A stretch of DNA of 64,000 bases from Carya illinoinensis (lineage: Eukaryota; Streptophyta; Magnoliopsida; Fagales; Juglandaceae): positions 32,538,864-32,602,863 of the forward strand of contig NC_056762.1 in the NCBI RefSeq assembly GCF_018687715.1, in the 5' to 3' direction. This document shows positions 36,305 through 48,026 of the stretch, piece by piece. The notes beneath the pieces were generated by a model that saw only the letters and a list, made by a program, of their open reading frames with translations, was not told the DNA's origin and did not search any database. Position numbers and translations under genes: made by a program. The first letter of the stretch is position 1. Every line of letters begins with the position of its first letter.

Positions 36305-36509
36305 GACTCCAAAACAGTACCTTACAATAATATTACTGACATGTACAGTGACTCATACACAGTAAATAGGCGGCTACATTTATTAAACATGGGCGGCTAA
36401 ACAGTAACTAGATAGCTGGATGATTCTTGACTGACGGGCATCTTGAACAGTGACGAGCATCTGAAACAGTGTTCTGATAATGGAAGAAAAGGACGATAAT
36501 CTTTTAGAA

Positions 36510-37841
36510 TTACATAATCTGAGGGTCATAATTTGCCAGTTCCAATTCATACGGATCTTGAGAATCCATCATCTGTGAGGGATAATATGGTGAGTTGTCA
36601 TGAGAATGAGAGGCCTGTTGGGATGGAGAGGCCTGCTGTAGTGGCGATGATGTTGTCTGCTGTGCTGGAGATAATCTGACTTGATGGTCTTCTTCTTCAT
36701 CACTGTCTGATACTTGTGACATTGCTTCTGCTAATTTTTTCAAGTTTTTTTTATTGGTAATTGTTGCTAATTGAGCTTGGAATCTGCTTCTCTGAACAAG
36801 AACCTCAGGAGCCTTGGTAATTTTTGAGAACATTTTTACAACATGATCATAATTATATTTTTCCCACCATTTTACAGAGACTTGGCGGGCCAAGAACATA
36901 ATATTTTTGAGAGAAGGATGAGGTTTGATGACATATTCCCACTTCATGATCCAATTTAATTTAGTTTTAAGAAAGAAAAGGAGAAGTGGTGAACAGTGTG
37001 ATAATGAAGATGGACAATCGTTCTGTAATGTGAAAGCCTGAAGACTCTCTTGGAGAGGTGGAGGAAGAATGAGAGATTCTGGTCCGAATTGATCCCACCA
37101 TAATAGGAACCATCGCGGTAGAGTCTTAATTTCCTGTAATTTATCAAAATGGAGAAACCAGGAATGGCGCAAATTCTTATTCTGTCGTAAGAACGTTTTG
37201 TTCCATGCTTGTTGATAATCGTAGTAATCGAAGTAAGGAGGATCATATGGCTGAGAAAATCTTCTCGTCAAGTACGGGCTTTTTCCCCACTGTTCTAAGG
37301 TAAGAACCTGTTTAATAGTAATTTTGTGGAATGCAATGATCAGAGTTGCAGGTGGAGAAGGTTGAGATTGTAGAGAGCAGGGGATTTCAGAGATAATAAT
37401 AGAATCAGTGTCTACTAAAATAAATTCATAAAAGTTCTGAGTTTTGGTAATGTTCTGGGGAACATAATGCCAATCTGGTAATAGAAAAGCGTCAAGTAAT
37501 TTTTGAGGTTCGGATAAATGCTGTAATTCTGATTCAATAGGAAAGACTGGATGCCAATGGGATTTGAAGATAATAGGAGTTACAGAGGGCTGAGATAAAG
37601 GTGGAGGATTAATAATTTGAGAAGGAGAAGAGCTAGTAGAAGAAACAGCTTTTGAGTATGTGGGTAATTTTGAAGAGGATAATGGTGAAAATGGATTATA
37701 GGATGGCCTAATGTTTTGTGGTAATGTCCCTAGTACTGTATAGGGTTTTGGTGTGACGGAAGGACAGGGTGAAGGATAAGGAGGAGAAGGTGATTTGGCA
37801 TAGGAGGATTTGGTTTTCACTCTGGATTTTGAGGAAGACAT
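36510..37841 (-). CDS. Pararetrovirus ORF2, unknown function, intact frame
   Basis: 443 codons with no internal stop. It starts at the ATG at 37841, 25 bases inside the end of ORF1. The N-terminal 100 residues are Ser/Pro-rich. The middle holds aromatic motifs (FKSHWHPVFPIESEL, LLPDWHYVPQN, WGKSPYLTRRF, WFLLWWDQFGPESL). The C terminus is acidic then Gln-rich (SDSDEEEDHQ). I recognise no enzymatic domain. Its place after RNase H corresponds to the ORF2 of florendoviruses, whose role is unknown. An intact frame beside a broken ORF1 is unusual and may reflect young age or chance. It has no counterpart in copy 2. Confidence 0.8.
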   Translation of the reverse strand: MSSSKSRVKTKSSYAKSPSPPYPSPCPSVTPKPYTVLGTLPQNIRPSYNPFSPLSSSKLPTYSKAVSSTSSSPSQIINPPPLSQPSVTPIIFKSHWHPVFPIESELQHLSEPQKLLDAFLLPDWHYVPQNITKTQNFYEFILVDTDSIIISEIPCSLQSQPSPPATLIIAFHKITIKQVLTLEQWGKSPYLTRRFSQPYDPPYFDYYDYQQAWNKTFLRQNKNLRHSWFLHFDKLQEIKTLPRWFLLWWDQFGPESLILPPPLQESLQAFTLQNDCPSSLSHCSPLLLFFLKTKLNWIMKWEYVIKPHPSLKNIMFLARQVSVKWWEKYNYDHVVKMFSKITKAPEVLVQRSRFQAQLATITNKKNLKKLAEAMSQVSDSDEEEDHQVRLSPAQQTTSSPLQQASPSQQASHSHDNSPYYPSQMMDSQDPYELELANYDPQIM

Positions 37842-40800
37842 GATTTTCCCTGTAAGAATTCTCGGGATAGAAAATCAGGAAGAGAATTAGAATCTCCTTT
37901 AATATGTTCAATATCAAAATAAAAAATACTTAAAATAGCTTGCCATCTTGCAAAAATTTGTTTAGCAGCCAAGTTTTTAACATCTTTTACTAAAACTTCC
38001 TTGGCTGATTTACAATCAATTCTAAGTAAAAACTTTTGATTCAAAAGATCATCTTGAAATTTAGAGATGCATAATACAATAGCTAAAATTTCTTTTTTAA
38101 TAGTACTGTAATTCTTTTGAGCAGGATTCCAACATCCTGAATGGAATCGAGTAATCTGTTCTTTTTCATCTGATAATTTTTGTTTCAAAATTCCTCCATA
38201 ACCAAGATCAGAGGCATCCGTTTCAACAATTTTAAAGGCATCAGGTGATGGGAGTTCTAAGCATGGTAATTTCTTAACATGAGCCTTTATTTGTTTTATA
38301 ATATTTGTATGTTCCTCTGTCCATGGAGGTGGATTCTTTTTTAATCTCTTGAATAATGGTTCACATAAAGGTCTAAGTGCTTGATAAAAATCAGCAACAT
38401 AATTTAAACTTCCTAGAAATCTTTGTAGTTGTTGCTTATCTTTTATTTCATCGGGAAATTTATTAGCAAATTCTATAGCCCTACTTATTGGGGTAATAGT
38501 TCCTTGATAAATATCATGTCCGAGAAATCTAATCTTGTCTTGGAATAATTTGACTTTAGATGATGAAACTACTAATCCATTTTGTTTAATGATTTGAACA
38601 AAGGTATTTAAATATTTCCAATGTTGTTCAATTGATGAAGAGAATATTAATACATCATCTATATAAACTATAGAAAAATGGGTGAAAGGTGTAAATATTT
38701 CATTCATAATATTTTGAAATTCACTAGGAGCATTTTTTAATCCGAAAGGCATAACATTCCATTCATAATGTCCAAAAGGGACTGTAAATGCAGTTTTGTA
38801 TCTATCTTTTTCAGCAATCTGGATTTGCCAAAATCCGCTTTTCATATCAAATTTTGAAAATATAGTAGCAGCATAAAGTCGGGATAATAAATCTTTTTTA
38901 TTAGGAATAGGTTATCTAATCCATTGTAAAACTTTATTTAAAGGCTTATAATTTATAACTAATCTAGGAACACCTCTTTCTAATTCTGCTTGTTTTTGTA
39001 CATAAAAAGTAGCACAGCTCCATGGTGATTTGCTCTTTCTAATAAGTCCTTTAGTTAATAAATCATTAATTTCTTGTTTACAAAATTCTAATAATTCTTT
39101 ATTCATTTGAATGGGTCTGGCCTTAGTAGGAATATTCTTTTCAGAAAATTCTTTTTCATAAGGTAATTCGACTATATGTTGTTTTCTACTCCAAAAAGCA
39201 TTATGTAAATTAGAACATACTTCATTTTCAATTATATTTTTGAAATTATTAATTTTTTGAATTAATAAAGGATCTTTTAATTGTTCTTCAATTCTTTTGT
39301 ATTTTAATTCTTGTTTTAAGAAATTTATTTGTTTTTCTTTTCTTTTGATTTTGACTTTTGTTAAAAAATTAATTTCTTTAGTTAATGATGCTTCTTTTAA
39401 GGAATTAATCTCTCTTGAGACTGGAGGGAATAAAAATTTAAATTGAATTTCTTTTCCTAATATTTTAGTAGAAATTCCTTCTTCTGTTACAGAGAAAGGG
39501 TAAAGTAAAGCAAGAAATGAGTTTCCTAATATTACTTTGGTGTTGATGTTTTTTACTAGAATGAATGTTGTTTTAAAGCAAATTCCATTATTACATATAT
39601 GTGCATTTGATAATTTATAATTTATATTTAATTTTGCTCCATTAGCTTGAGATAATGTCTCTTTTGTTTTTTCAAAATATTTAGAGGGTATTATTCCCTC
39701 TTGTATGCAGTTTAGATCTGCACCTGTATCTAATAAGGCTATTGCAGAAAAAGAGAATTCTTCATTAATGGAAATAGTTACTTCAGTATACCATTTTTGA
39801 AAATTCATCTTATTAAGTATGTTTATAAAATTATCTGATTCTTCTTTTGTAATTTTTACTGAGCTTTCTCCTTGTTATTTTTTATGAGTGTCATTATTTT
39901 TATCTATTTTTAATAGTATAATTTCTTGTAATAATTGCTCATTAGAGACTTCAAGTTTGGTGTTAGAAGCTTTCAAATTTCTAATTTTTTTCTTTATTTC
40001 ATTAATTTCTTGATGTAAATCTTTTAAAGTAATATTTTGTTTTTCTGATTGAAATCTATTTACTATTTCCAGAAAATCATATGACAAGGGGGTTGAATTG
40101 GGTTCAAAAGTCTTGGGATTACTAAAAGTATCTTTTAATTTTTCTAAATATTCTTTTCTTTCTTGTGGATTATTAATTTTATCTATTAATTCTAATATAA
40201 TATTTTCATGTGACGATAATACGTTAATAGTTTTATTACAGATACAATTATTTCTATCTAAACAATTACAAACATGAATTTCATCTTCTTCTGACTCGTT
40301 ATCAGAAGATTGTTCTGAAAAACTTGATTCTTTTAATTGGTAAATTTCATCTTCTTCTGAAGAAATTTTATCTTCTTCACTTGATTGTATAAAGATATTT
40401 AATAATTTTTCTTTTACTTCTTCAGGTATATCTAATTCATTAATTTCTTTTTTAACCTTACAATTTGATGCATAATGTCCAACCTTTCCACATTTATAAC
40501 ATACAATTTGTTTTTTCTTTTTATTAAACTTTTTTGTATTCTTTACTGGTTTCTTATATATGGATTTTTCATTGGGTTTTTTATAAGGTTTCTTATAATT
40601 TCTTTTCTTAGTTAGATAAGTTTTATAAATTCTTTTTCCTTTTTTGTGTCTTGTAGAAGGAGCTAATAATGGAGAATAACCAAACTGTTCACAAAAGGTA
40701 CCTAATTCTTTTGTAGCAAATTTCTTTTCTTTTTCCATTTGCTTTTTTAATCTTATATCATTACACATAATCAGACCAGTTCTATTAATAGAAGATATTA

Positions 40801-43174
40801 TATCTCCATATGTAAGATTAATAAAATCAATAGTACCATCTGATTTTACTAAAAATTCTCGTACCTTTTGGGCGAAGTAATATGGAAGTCCGGCTATGAA
40901 CTTTTCCTTCCAGTATGGTTGTTGGCAATCATCTCTGATCATAACTTTAGTTAGAAAGACATCTTTATACCATCTAAAATCAGATAATCTAGGACATCTT
41001 AAATTGATTAATAAATCACTAGTTCTTTCTTTAAATTGGGAAGGATCACCTACAAAATGTTTTGTTAATATAAATATTAGAGTATTAACAGCATCTTCTA
41101 TGGGTTGACCATCTTCTGTCTTAATCTCCTACAGATTTTCATCATGCTTATAGGCACTCAATATTCTTATTCTTTGTTCTTGTGTAAGATAATGATCCCA
41201 CCAGCCTTTTAATTGGCCAGTGAATCCTGTAACTAGAACATGTGCTACTTGATGATCTGATCTTCTACTGGCTTTATAAACATTAGCTACCATAATCATT
41301 TCTTGAAAATGATTTAATATTTCATATTCAGATAATCCATCTATATTCCATTCATATAATGCATCTGATGCAAAAGCAGATCTCATTATATGTTCTCTTT
41401 CCTCGAATTGTATATCCGGAGGGGTAGGCCTTGGATACCAATTTCGAGTAGTAAAAGTATGAGTTGCTGATTCCCTAGGATAAAATTGCCCACTATGATT
41501 TCCTTTAATTTTGTTTATCTGTACTTCTTTAAATTGATTTTCAATATTATTAATTTCAGAATCAGATAGATCAGGTGAATCTGTCTTACTTAATACATTA
41601 ATATGAGATTGTCTTGAAGTGGATGCATTATTATCAATATTTAATTTTTCTAATTTGCTAGAAATCTGTTCTAATAAATCTTCTTTAGTCTTAGAAAAAC
41701 TAGATTTTAAGTGAGCAGGTATTTCATGGGGAATAAACAAAGGAATTTCTTTAGCTTCTTTAACAGGAGTTTTAATAGGAGATATTAAGTTTTCAATTCT
41801 TTCTAATTGTTTACTCATGGTTTTTAAATATAAATTAGTATAATTATTTTGTTGGATTATATTATCAGTATTTTTAGTTTCTGGAGAAGTTAATCTCTTT
41901 ATTGGTGATGCTAATATTTGTGTATTTCTTTGATTATATTTAATAGCCTCAAAAGGAGGGTATTCTTCATAAATAATTTGATTATTTTCTACTTTAACCC
42001 ATTGATTAGTAGTCCTATTTATAGTCGACAACTGATTTGATTTATATATTTCAAACCATATGAAGAAAGGTATATTAATTTTTATGCTTTCTAAATATTC
42101 ATAGTATTTTATTTGGATATAATCTCTTTCTAATTTTGAGAAAGTAGAGAAAAATAAAAGTCTTTTCTGCTTATTTTCTTCTTTCATATAATCTTGTTTA
42201 AGATATTCTTTATTGATTTTGAATTCTTCTTTACTCAGGGTAAATATTTGGGCATCATCTCCAACTACCTGTGAATAGGTTGGAGAAGAAGGTTCAGGTT
42301 CTTTATTCTGATGAGGATTAGAAGAGGATGATCTCCTAAAAGGTTGGAAGGCAATTTGGACTGTTTCGTCCTGGTTTTGATTTATATAATCTAAATCATC
42401 TTTAGAATTATTTTCTACATTCGGTAATGGAATAATATTTTCTAATTGCCATTCATTAGGAAGAGTAACCTGATTCCAATGAATTTGTTTAGGAATTTGT
42501 ATACTAGAATTTGGTGTACTAGATTGTAATAATAATGTATAGCCCTTTGGACTAGTAATGAGAGCCTGTGGCTCTAATGTTGTTTTCATTAATTTATAAT
42601 GGATTCTGTATACTACAGTTAAAAGATGTGATCCTTTCATCATATGATAGCCATTTGTTTTAATATTTAATGTTAAGGCATGTAGAATATTAGAGTCAAA
42701 TAATGAGAGTGAATAATTAGGATAACAGTTAAAATATACTGGGCCTTCAACCATGCCAAGTAATGAATCATGAAAATTATAATGTCTGCCATCTCTTAAA
42801 CAGAGTAATACTGAAACATTTAGTCCATTTCTGGTAAGTGGTTTTACAGCCACTTGTACTAATCCAATATGTATAAATGAATATTTCTGTTCGTTATGGT
42901 GTTTAATGGCTTCTTTTGTCAATAGTTGTAATGATTCATAATCATTATTTAGGCTAATAGTCTTTTCTACTGTTTTAATTGTATAATTTGTAAGGAATGA
43001 TAATTTTGAAGAAAAAGTTGAATATTTATATATTTGGTTTTTAGGTACATTAGGAATTGTCCAATCTTGTAAATTTCTTTCTATGTCTATAATACTATAA
43101 TCTTCTTGATTTACATTTTCAGTTTCTAAGGGTGTGTTAACCGTAGATGTTTCAGGTTTGAATAAAGAATTCAT
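37817..43174 (-). pseudogene. Pararetrovirus ORF1 polyprotein, copy 1 (three stops)
   Basis: One continuous leftward frame, probably from the ATG at 43174 (the frame is open from 43258). Domains in order: 30K-type movement protein (about 42900-42400); a linker and capsid region (42300-40600); zinc knuckle CYKCGKVGHYASNC (about 40501-40460); an acidic and coiled-coil stretch; aspartic protease LLDTGAD (about 39736); RT with [12 protein letters not shown] and YIDDVLIFS (about 38665); RNase H with ETDASDLGYGG and DCKSAKEVL, ending at 37817. In-frame stops lie at 41129-41131 (TAG), 39875-39877 (TAA) and 38912-38914 (TAA). I found no frameshift. The polyprotein would provide viral movement, packaging, processing and replication. 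As it stands it cannot be made whole. Confidence 0.9.
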
Positions 43175-43408
43175 TGAAATAGAATTTTTATGCAAAGATT
43201 TCCTATATAAAAGAGAAATAAGTAGATTAAGATCTTGAGGGAACACCACCGGGACCACCCTTAAAGCCTCCTTGGCAAGATTGGGCTGACCAACGGATTT
43301 TCATGGCTTACCATCACAAGATTCTCAATATACTCTATTTTCTTTTATGTAGGTTACCGTTGATAAAATTCTATACCAACGAATTTTTACTCTTTTTTTT
43401 TTTTTTTT

Positions 43409-43618
43409 TTATAAAGCAAGAATACTTAGGTGATTTTTTAAACTTTTAATTTCAGATCTTAAGAAGTTACAGTGATCTTCTAATTCTTCTATTGCAGCTT
43501 GCCTACTTCTATATACGTGATATCTTTCCATCATTGAGCAATAATCTAATTTCATTAATAATTGTTTTTCTTTAAGATGTTTTATCCTTTCTTGTAAATT
43601 TTTTAATTCAAGTCTCAA
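43409..43618 (-). CDS. Small leader ORF, coiled coil, doubtful
   Basis: 69 codons between the tRNA site and ORF1, mostly heptad-like charged helix (LKNLQERIKHLKEKQLLMK, IEELEDHCNFLRSEIKSL). Pararetrovirus leaders often carry short ORFs. No family recognised, and it is absent from the shorter copy 2 leader. It may be chance. Confidence 0.4.
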   Translation of the reverse strand: MRLELKNLQERIKHLKEKQLLMKLDYCSMMERYHVYRSRQAAIEELEDHCNFLRSEIKSLKNHLSILAL

Positions 43619-43762
43619 ATTATATTCTAAACAATTTAATTCATAACGATCACGGAAACCAATATTATGTGCTTAATAATTCATCATGAAATTAAACATA
43701 AACAGAATAAAACAACAATAAAATAAAATAGCTATAATAATAACTATATATATAATAACCGT

Positions 43763-43776
43763 TGGCTCTGATACCA
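43763..43776 (-). promoter_or_regulatory. Viral tRNA-Met primer site
   Basis: The minus strand reads TGGTATCAGAGCCA, the conserved minus-strand primer site that marks position 1 of Caulimoviridae genomes. Confidence 0.9.
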
Positions 43777-43790
43777 ACTACGTATACCAG

Positions 43791-44052
43791 GATATATATA
43801 GTATATATATAATAACTATATAATAGATATATTAACAGATAATAGAATAAATAATAATAAACAAATAAATGAAGTGCAGGAAATAAACATAAACTATTTT
43901 ATTTTATTATAGTATAACACTATAGTATATACAATAGTTATTATATAGATACTATATAATTTTAACTATAGTATAATATATATAAATAACTGATATTAGT
44001 TATACTACAAATATATATTATTCACTATAATAATATAGTTTAACATAAATAA
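43791..44052. repeat. AT-rich tract between the virus and the chromovirus Gypsy
   Basis: TATA/ATAATA low-complexity DNA without genes. Its last five bases AATAA are the Gypsy target duplication. Confidence 0.85.
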
Positions 44053-46504
44053 TGTGATGACCCGCTTTTGAGTGTATTTTCGCTGAAATAATTGTTTTTA
44101 TTTTAATTAATATATTAGTTATTTATTTTAATTTATTTGTGTTTTAAAATTAGTTTTTAATTTATTTGATGTTGTGTTTTATTTCTTTTAGTTGTTTTGT
44201 GGTTTTTAATCTTTTTCGGCGTTTAGTTTAGTTTTCCCGGAATGAGGATTAGATCTCCTCTTTTCCCTACATCTCTTTTCCTTTTTCCTTTCTTTTTCTT
44301 TTTCCTTTTTCTTTTTCCTTCTTCTTTTCTTTTTCCTTTCTTTTTTTCTTTTTTCTTCTTTTTCTTTTTTCTCTCTTCTCTCTCCCCGATCGCCCCCCCG
44401 GCCTCTCTCTCTCCTCCCTCTCCCTCACGCCGAACCCCTTCTCTCTACCGGCCCACCGCCGTCCGGCCACCACTCGGCCCCCCACCGGTCCCAAAAGTTT
44501 CCCCTCCCTCCGGCGCACCACCCCACCCAAGCTCACCCCCAACCGGCCAGCCATTTGGCCGGAAAAAGCCCAACAAAGCCGCACGGTTTTGGCTCCGATC
44601 CACCGCCGTCGCTCCACCTCCGGCCACCATTTCTTCACCACTTCATCACCGGTCCCTTGCCGTCCTAACCCACCCATTTCCGGCCTCCAACGACCACCGG
44701 AGCAGCTCCTACGAGCTTGCTTTCCGATTTGGGTATTTCGGCCATTTTCCGGCGATTCCGCCGCCACCCACAGCCGTTCATCACTTTCAATAGCTTCACA
44801 ACCATCCCTTGACCACCCCCTATCAATCTCGTGTCCTAGTTTGTCCCCGTTCAAAAGTGGGTTTTTCAGACCCACGGCCACAGTGAATTTTCACTGTGAC
44901 GTTGCTGTTTTTCCGCCGTTTGCATCGCCTCGTGTTTTCTAAAATTGCCATATAGCGCTGTAAGTATTTTCCAAACCCTATTTTCAGATTTAAATATATA
45001 TTGCTCATTCAATTATTTTAATTGTTGTTGGTTGTTGATTCCGGACTGAGTCCGAGGAGTTTCGGGGGTCGGATGGATTGAGGACGGAGTGTTTTGTTTG
45101 GTTGATTGTGTTTGGTTGATTTGGTTGTGCCGTGAGGCGTGCGTTGTATTTTATTGGCGTGCGTTGCATATTGCATACATGTGCATTTTATTTTATTTGA
45201 GTAAATCATGTTTATCGGCGTTTTTGGCTGTTGGGTGCATGTGTCTCACGAGCCCAAGCCGGGATGGGTTATTATCACGGTGGAGCTCCTCTGGTCACTT
45301 GGGAGCGGATAATACTGAGTGACATCCCCTGGGTTGTCGCAGGGCGACGACCGGATCGCACGATATGGTAACGATGTCGTGTCGAGTCCGTGGTCCTTCT
45401 AGTGGCGGGGACTAGAGGATGGCCCGGCCCAGTACGCGCAGGGTGCGAGTCTGGGCATCTCTCGTGTAGGTGCCACATGCGCAGTCGTTACCTGCGGTGT
45501 GGTACAGAGCCATGTATACGGATGATCCCTAGGGGAGATCATGGTGTATGCGTAATCGGAACTCCTCTGGTCACTCGGGAGTGGTTAATACTGAGTGACG
45601 TTCCCTGAGTTGTCGCTGGGCGATGACGGGAGTGGAACTAGAGGATGGGTCTAGCCCGGTACGCGCTGAGCGCGAGTCTAGGCATCGCTCTATTCACTGA
45701 CTCCGTGGCCCTTCGCTGGCGAGGGCTAGAGGATGGCCTGGCCCGGTACGCGCTGGGCGCGAGTCTGGGCATCACTCGTTTAGGTGTCACACGCGTAGCC
45801 GTTCTCTGCGGTGTGGCACTGAGCCAGGGGGTGCGGATGATCCTTAGGGGAGATCATGGTGCATACGGAGCGGATTGTTGTTATGGTTTTCGGTTATGGG
45901 CCATTTTCTGGGAAAAATGGCAAGTTGTGTTTTGAGGCATTTGATCCATTTTCTGGGAAAATGGTGGTTTGGGCCATTATCTGGGATAATGGCGAGGTCT
46001 GGTTTTATGGTAATGTTTTTATGGGCCATTTGGGTTTTTGGCGTGCGTGGAAAAAAATGTGTTTTGCGGGGCATGTGTTTTGGTTGTTCTTGCATTCATG
46101 TTGTTTGGTTTATATGTGTTTTTATCTGGTAGTGTTTGGGTTATACTTACCTGCGGAACCATTCTTGGTTTCGTAGCTTTTGGTGCAGAGTTCGAGGAGG
46201 AGGAGGAGGAGGCTGAGCCCGAGGATGCGGCTCCGCCGGGTTGCTGATGCTGTGTTTTATATTTGTTTTAAATCTGTATTTGTGGTTTTTTGTAATCTTT
46301 TATTTATGTATGTTTTAAACAGCTTGTATTACATTAAGAAAAGTCTGGTACTTAGTTATTGACTTTCTTTCGCTGCGTTATTCTTGTGCACTTTGTTGTC
46401 TTTGCACACACTTGGCACGCGTCGTTAGGGTGGTGACCCGTGATGTCACCATCCAGACGTCTCGATTTCCCCGTGTCCGTGCGTGGGGATTTGGGGGTGT
46501 CACA
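44053..46504 (+). repeat. Chromovirus 5' LTR
   Basis: 2452 bp. From left to right: an AT-rich start, a CTTTTTC polypyrimidine tract (about 44270-44400), a GC-rich CCGG/CCACC zone, then two imperfect internal repeats (about 45280-45540 and 45550-45870, each from CTCCTCTGGTCACT to GGGGAGATCATGGTG). Three adjacent stem-loops around TCTGGGA follow (45898-45995), and a GAGGAGGAGG run. Frames inside it are not genes. Confidence 0.95.
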
Positions 46505-46506
46505 GG

Positions 46507-46518
46507 TGGTATCAGAGC
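46507..46518 (+). promoter_or_regulatory. Chromovirus primer-binding site
   Basis: TGGTATCAGAGC, complementary to the 3' end of initiator tRNA-Met, three bases after the LTR. Confidence 0.93.
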
Positions 46519-46795
46519 GGTTTGGCTCTGGGTAAAACCACATGTCCCGTAGGTAGTACCAGAATGCTTTTAAAGTTTGTGTTTTAAAATTTATGTTAAG
46601 TACAGTTGTTATTTGATTTGTTTTATTTGTTTATCTGTTTGGGCTTATATGCTTGTTTTTATTTATTTAGTTATGTTTTGGCATGTTGGTTTCTTTTATC
46701 TCTTGCTGTGTAGTGTTGTTTTTGTTTTTGTTGGTTTTATGATGATTTTATTTGTTTTCTTAAAGGAGGGTCAAGAGTGGTGTTGTGACAGGAAA

Positions 46796-48026
46796 ATGGG
46801 GAGACCAAGGAAATCTACTCAGGAACCACAGGACAATACCTCCAGGAATGACTCCATAGCCGAAGCAATACGGCAGATGACGGAGTTTATGCAGCAGAAC
46901 GTTAGGCCACAACAGACAGGGCCTTGGCCACCACAAGGACCTTGGCCACAACAAGGGGGTTCTTGGCCACCACAAGGAGGGCATTGTCCACCACCAGGAG
47001 GGCCTTGTCCGCCACAAGGAGTGTATTGGCCACAACCAGGAGGTCCTTGGCCATATCAGGGAGGGCCTTGGATGTATCCAGGAGGGTCCAGTAGCATGGT
47101 GCAAGCCGGATGCACCTATGAGTGCTTCCTGGCGCATAGGACTCCACACTTCACTGGAAATGAGGATCCACTTCAGGCTGGAAAATGGATCAAAGATTTG
47201 GAGAAAACTTTTGAGGTGTGTGGATGCACTGAGGCACAGCAAGTACTTTACGCCAGCTATCTCTTGCAGGGTACCGCTTCTGATTGGTGGGATACCAAGA
47301 GGGTGCTGTTGGAATCTGAATTGGGATCTTTCGCTGCGGTGACCTGGCAGCGTTTCAAGAAGGAGTTCAATGACCGCTTCTTTCCCGCATCGGTAAGGAA
47401 GCAAAAGGCAAGAGAGTTCTCCAATCTGGTCCAAGGGGGCGCGACAGTGGAACAGTACGCCTGGAGGTTCATAGAACTTGAGCGGTTTGCTCCTCACCTT
47501 GTCGCCACTGAGGAGATGCGAGCAGATCGTTTCCAGGAGGGGCTGCATCATGACATACGCCGTATGGTGGTTAGCCATCGGATATCCACTTTTCAGGAGT
47601 TAGTGGATGTGGCCACCCTTATAGAGCGGGAAAATAATCTGAGTATGGGCTCCCCTCCAGGGCAAAAGAGGCGGAGTTTTTCTGGTGAAGGAAGCAGCTC
47701 GAGTCCGCCTCAGAAGTTTGTTCAGCGGACCGGGCCTCGACCGCAAGCATCCTCAAGTGTTCACATGGGAGGACGTGTACCTGTTTGCGGAGTTTGTAAT
47801 AGAGCCCATGTGGGTGAGTGCTCTTCTGGTGGAGCTCGATGTTATAATTGTGGCCAGCAGGGTCACTTTTCCCGAGAATGTCCAAGAATGGTTCAAGGAA
47901 GCCGTGGAGGTAGGCGCGGTGGAAGAACCAACCCGAGACAAGCAGTGCAAGCCCGGGTTTATGCTGTCACACCCGGAGAGGTGGATGATGAGGCACCAGC
48001 GACCCATGATGCTGGAGTAATCACAG
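46796..48026 (+). CDS. Chromovirus gag
   Basis: Start chosen at the ATG at 46796 (MGRPRKSTQEPQD). The frame is open further upstream but only through hydrophobic leader-like sequence. A Trp/Pro/Gly repeat (WPPQGG variants) spans about residues 40-100, then the retrotran_gag core (DWWDTKRVLLE, WQRFKKEFNDRFFPASVRKQKAREF, ERFAPHL) at about 47280-47500. The CCHC knuckle CYNCGQQGHFSREC is at about 47840-47882, followed by a basic Gly/Arg tail. Gag forms the particle and binds genomic RNA. Without splicing the frame stops at 48035-48037. With the candidate intron at 48027-48121 it runs on into the protease. Confidence 0.9.

Larger units (their letters stand above)
36086..43790 (-). mobile_element. 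Endogenous pararetrovirus copy 1, florendovirus-like (Caulimoviridae)
   Basis: About 7.7 kb, one genome length, reading leftward: tRNA-Met site at 43776, leader, ORF1 polyprotein (movement protein, capsid region with zinc knuckle, aspartic protease, RT, RNase H), overlapping ORF2, then a promoter-like region with a TATA box and a downstream AATAAA. There are no LTRs and no integrase, so this is viral DNA captured by the genome rather than an LTR element. A two-ORF layout with an unknown ORF2 after RNase H is described for florendoviruses. That genus-level call is by layout and motif, not by a search. It lies in TATA-type DNA on both sides. Three in-frame stops break ORF1. Confidence 0.88.

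Noticed and set aside
44242..44942. Large ORFs (183 and 204 codons) in the chromovirus LTR, repeated at 51776-52499
   Set aside because: They lie in LTR polypyrimidine and GC-rich DNA, appear on both strands and have no domain.
46760..47578. Minus-strand ORF of 272 codons opposite gag
   Set aside because: It is a shadow of the gag codon pattern. No domain or independent signal.
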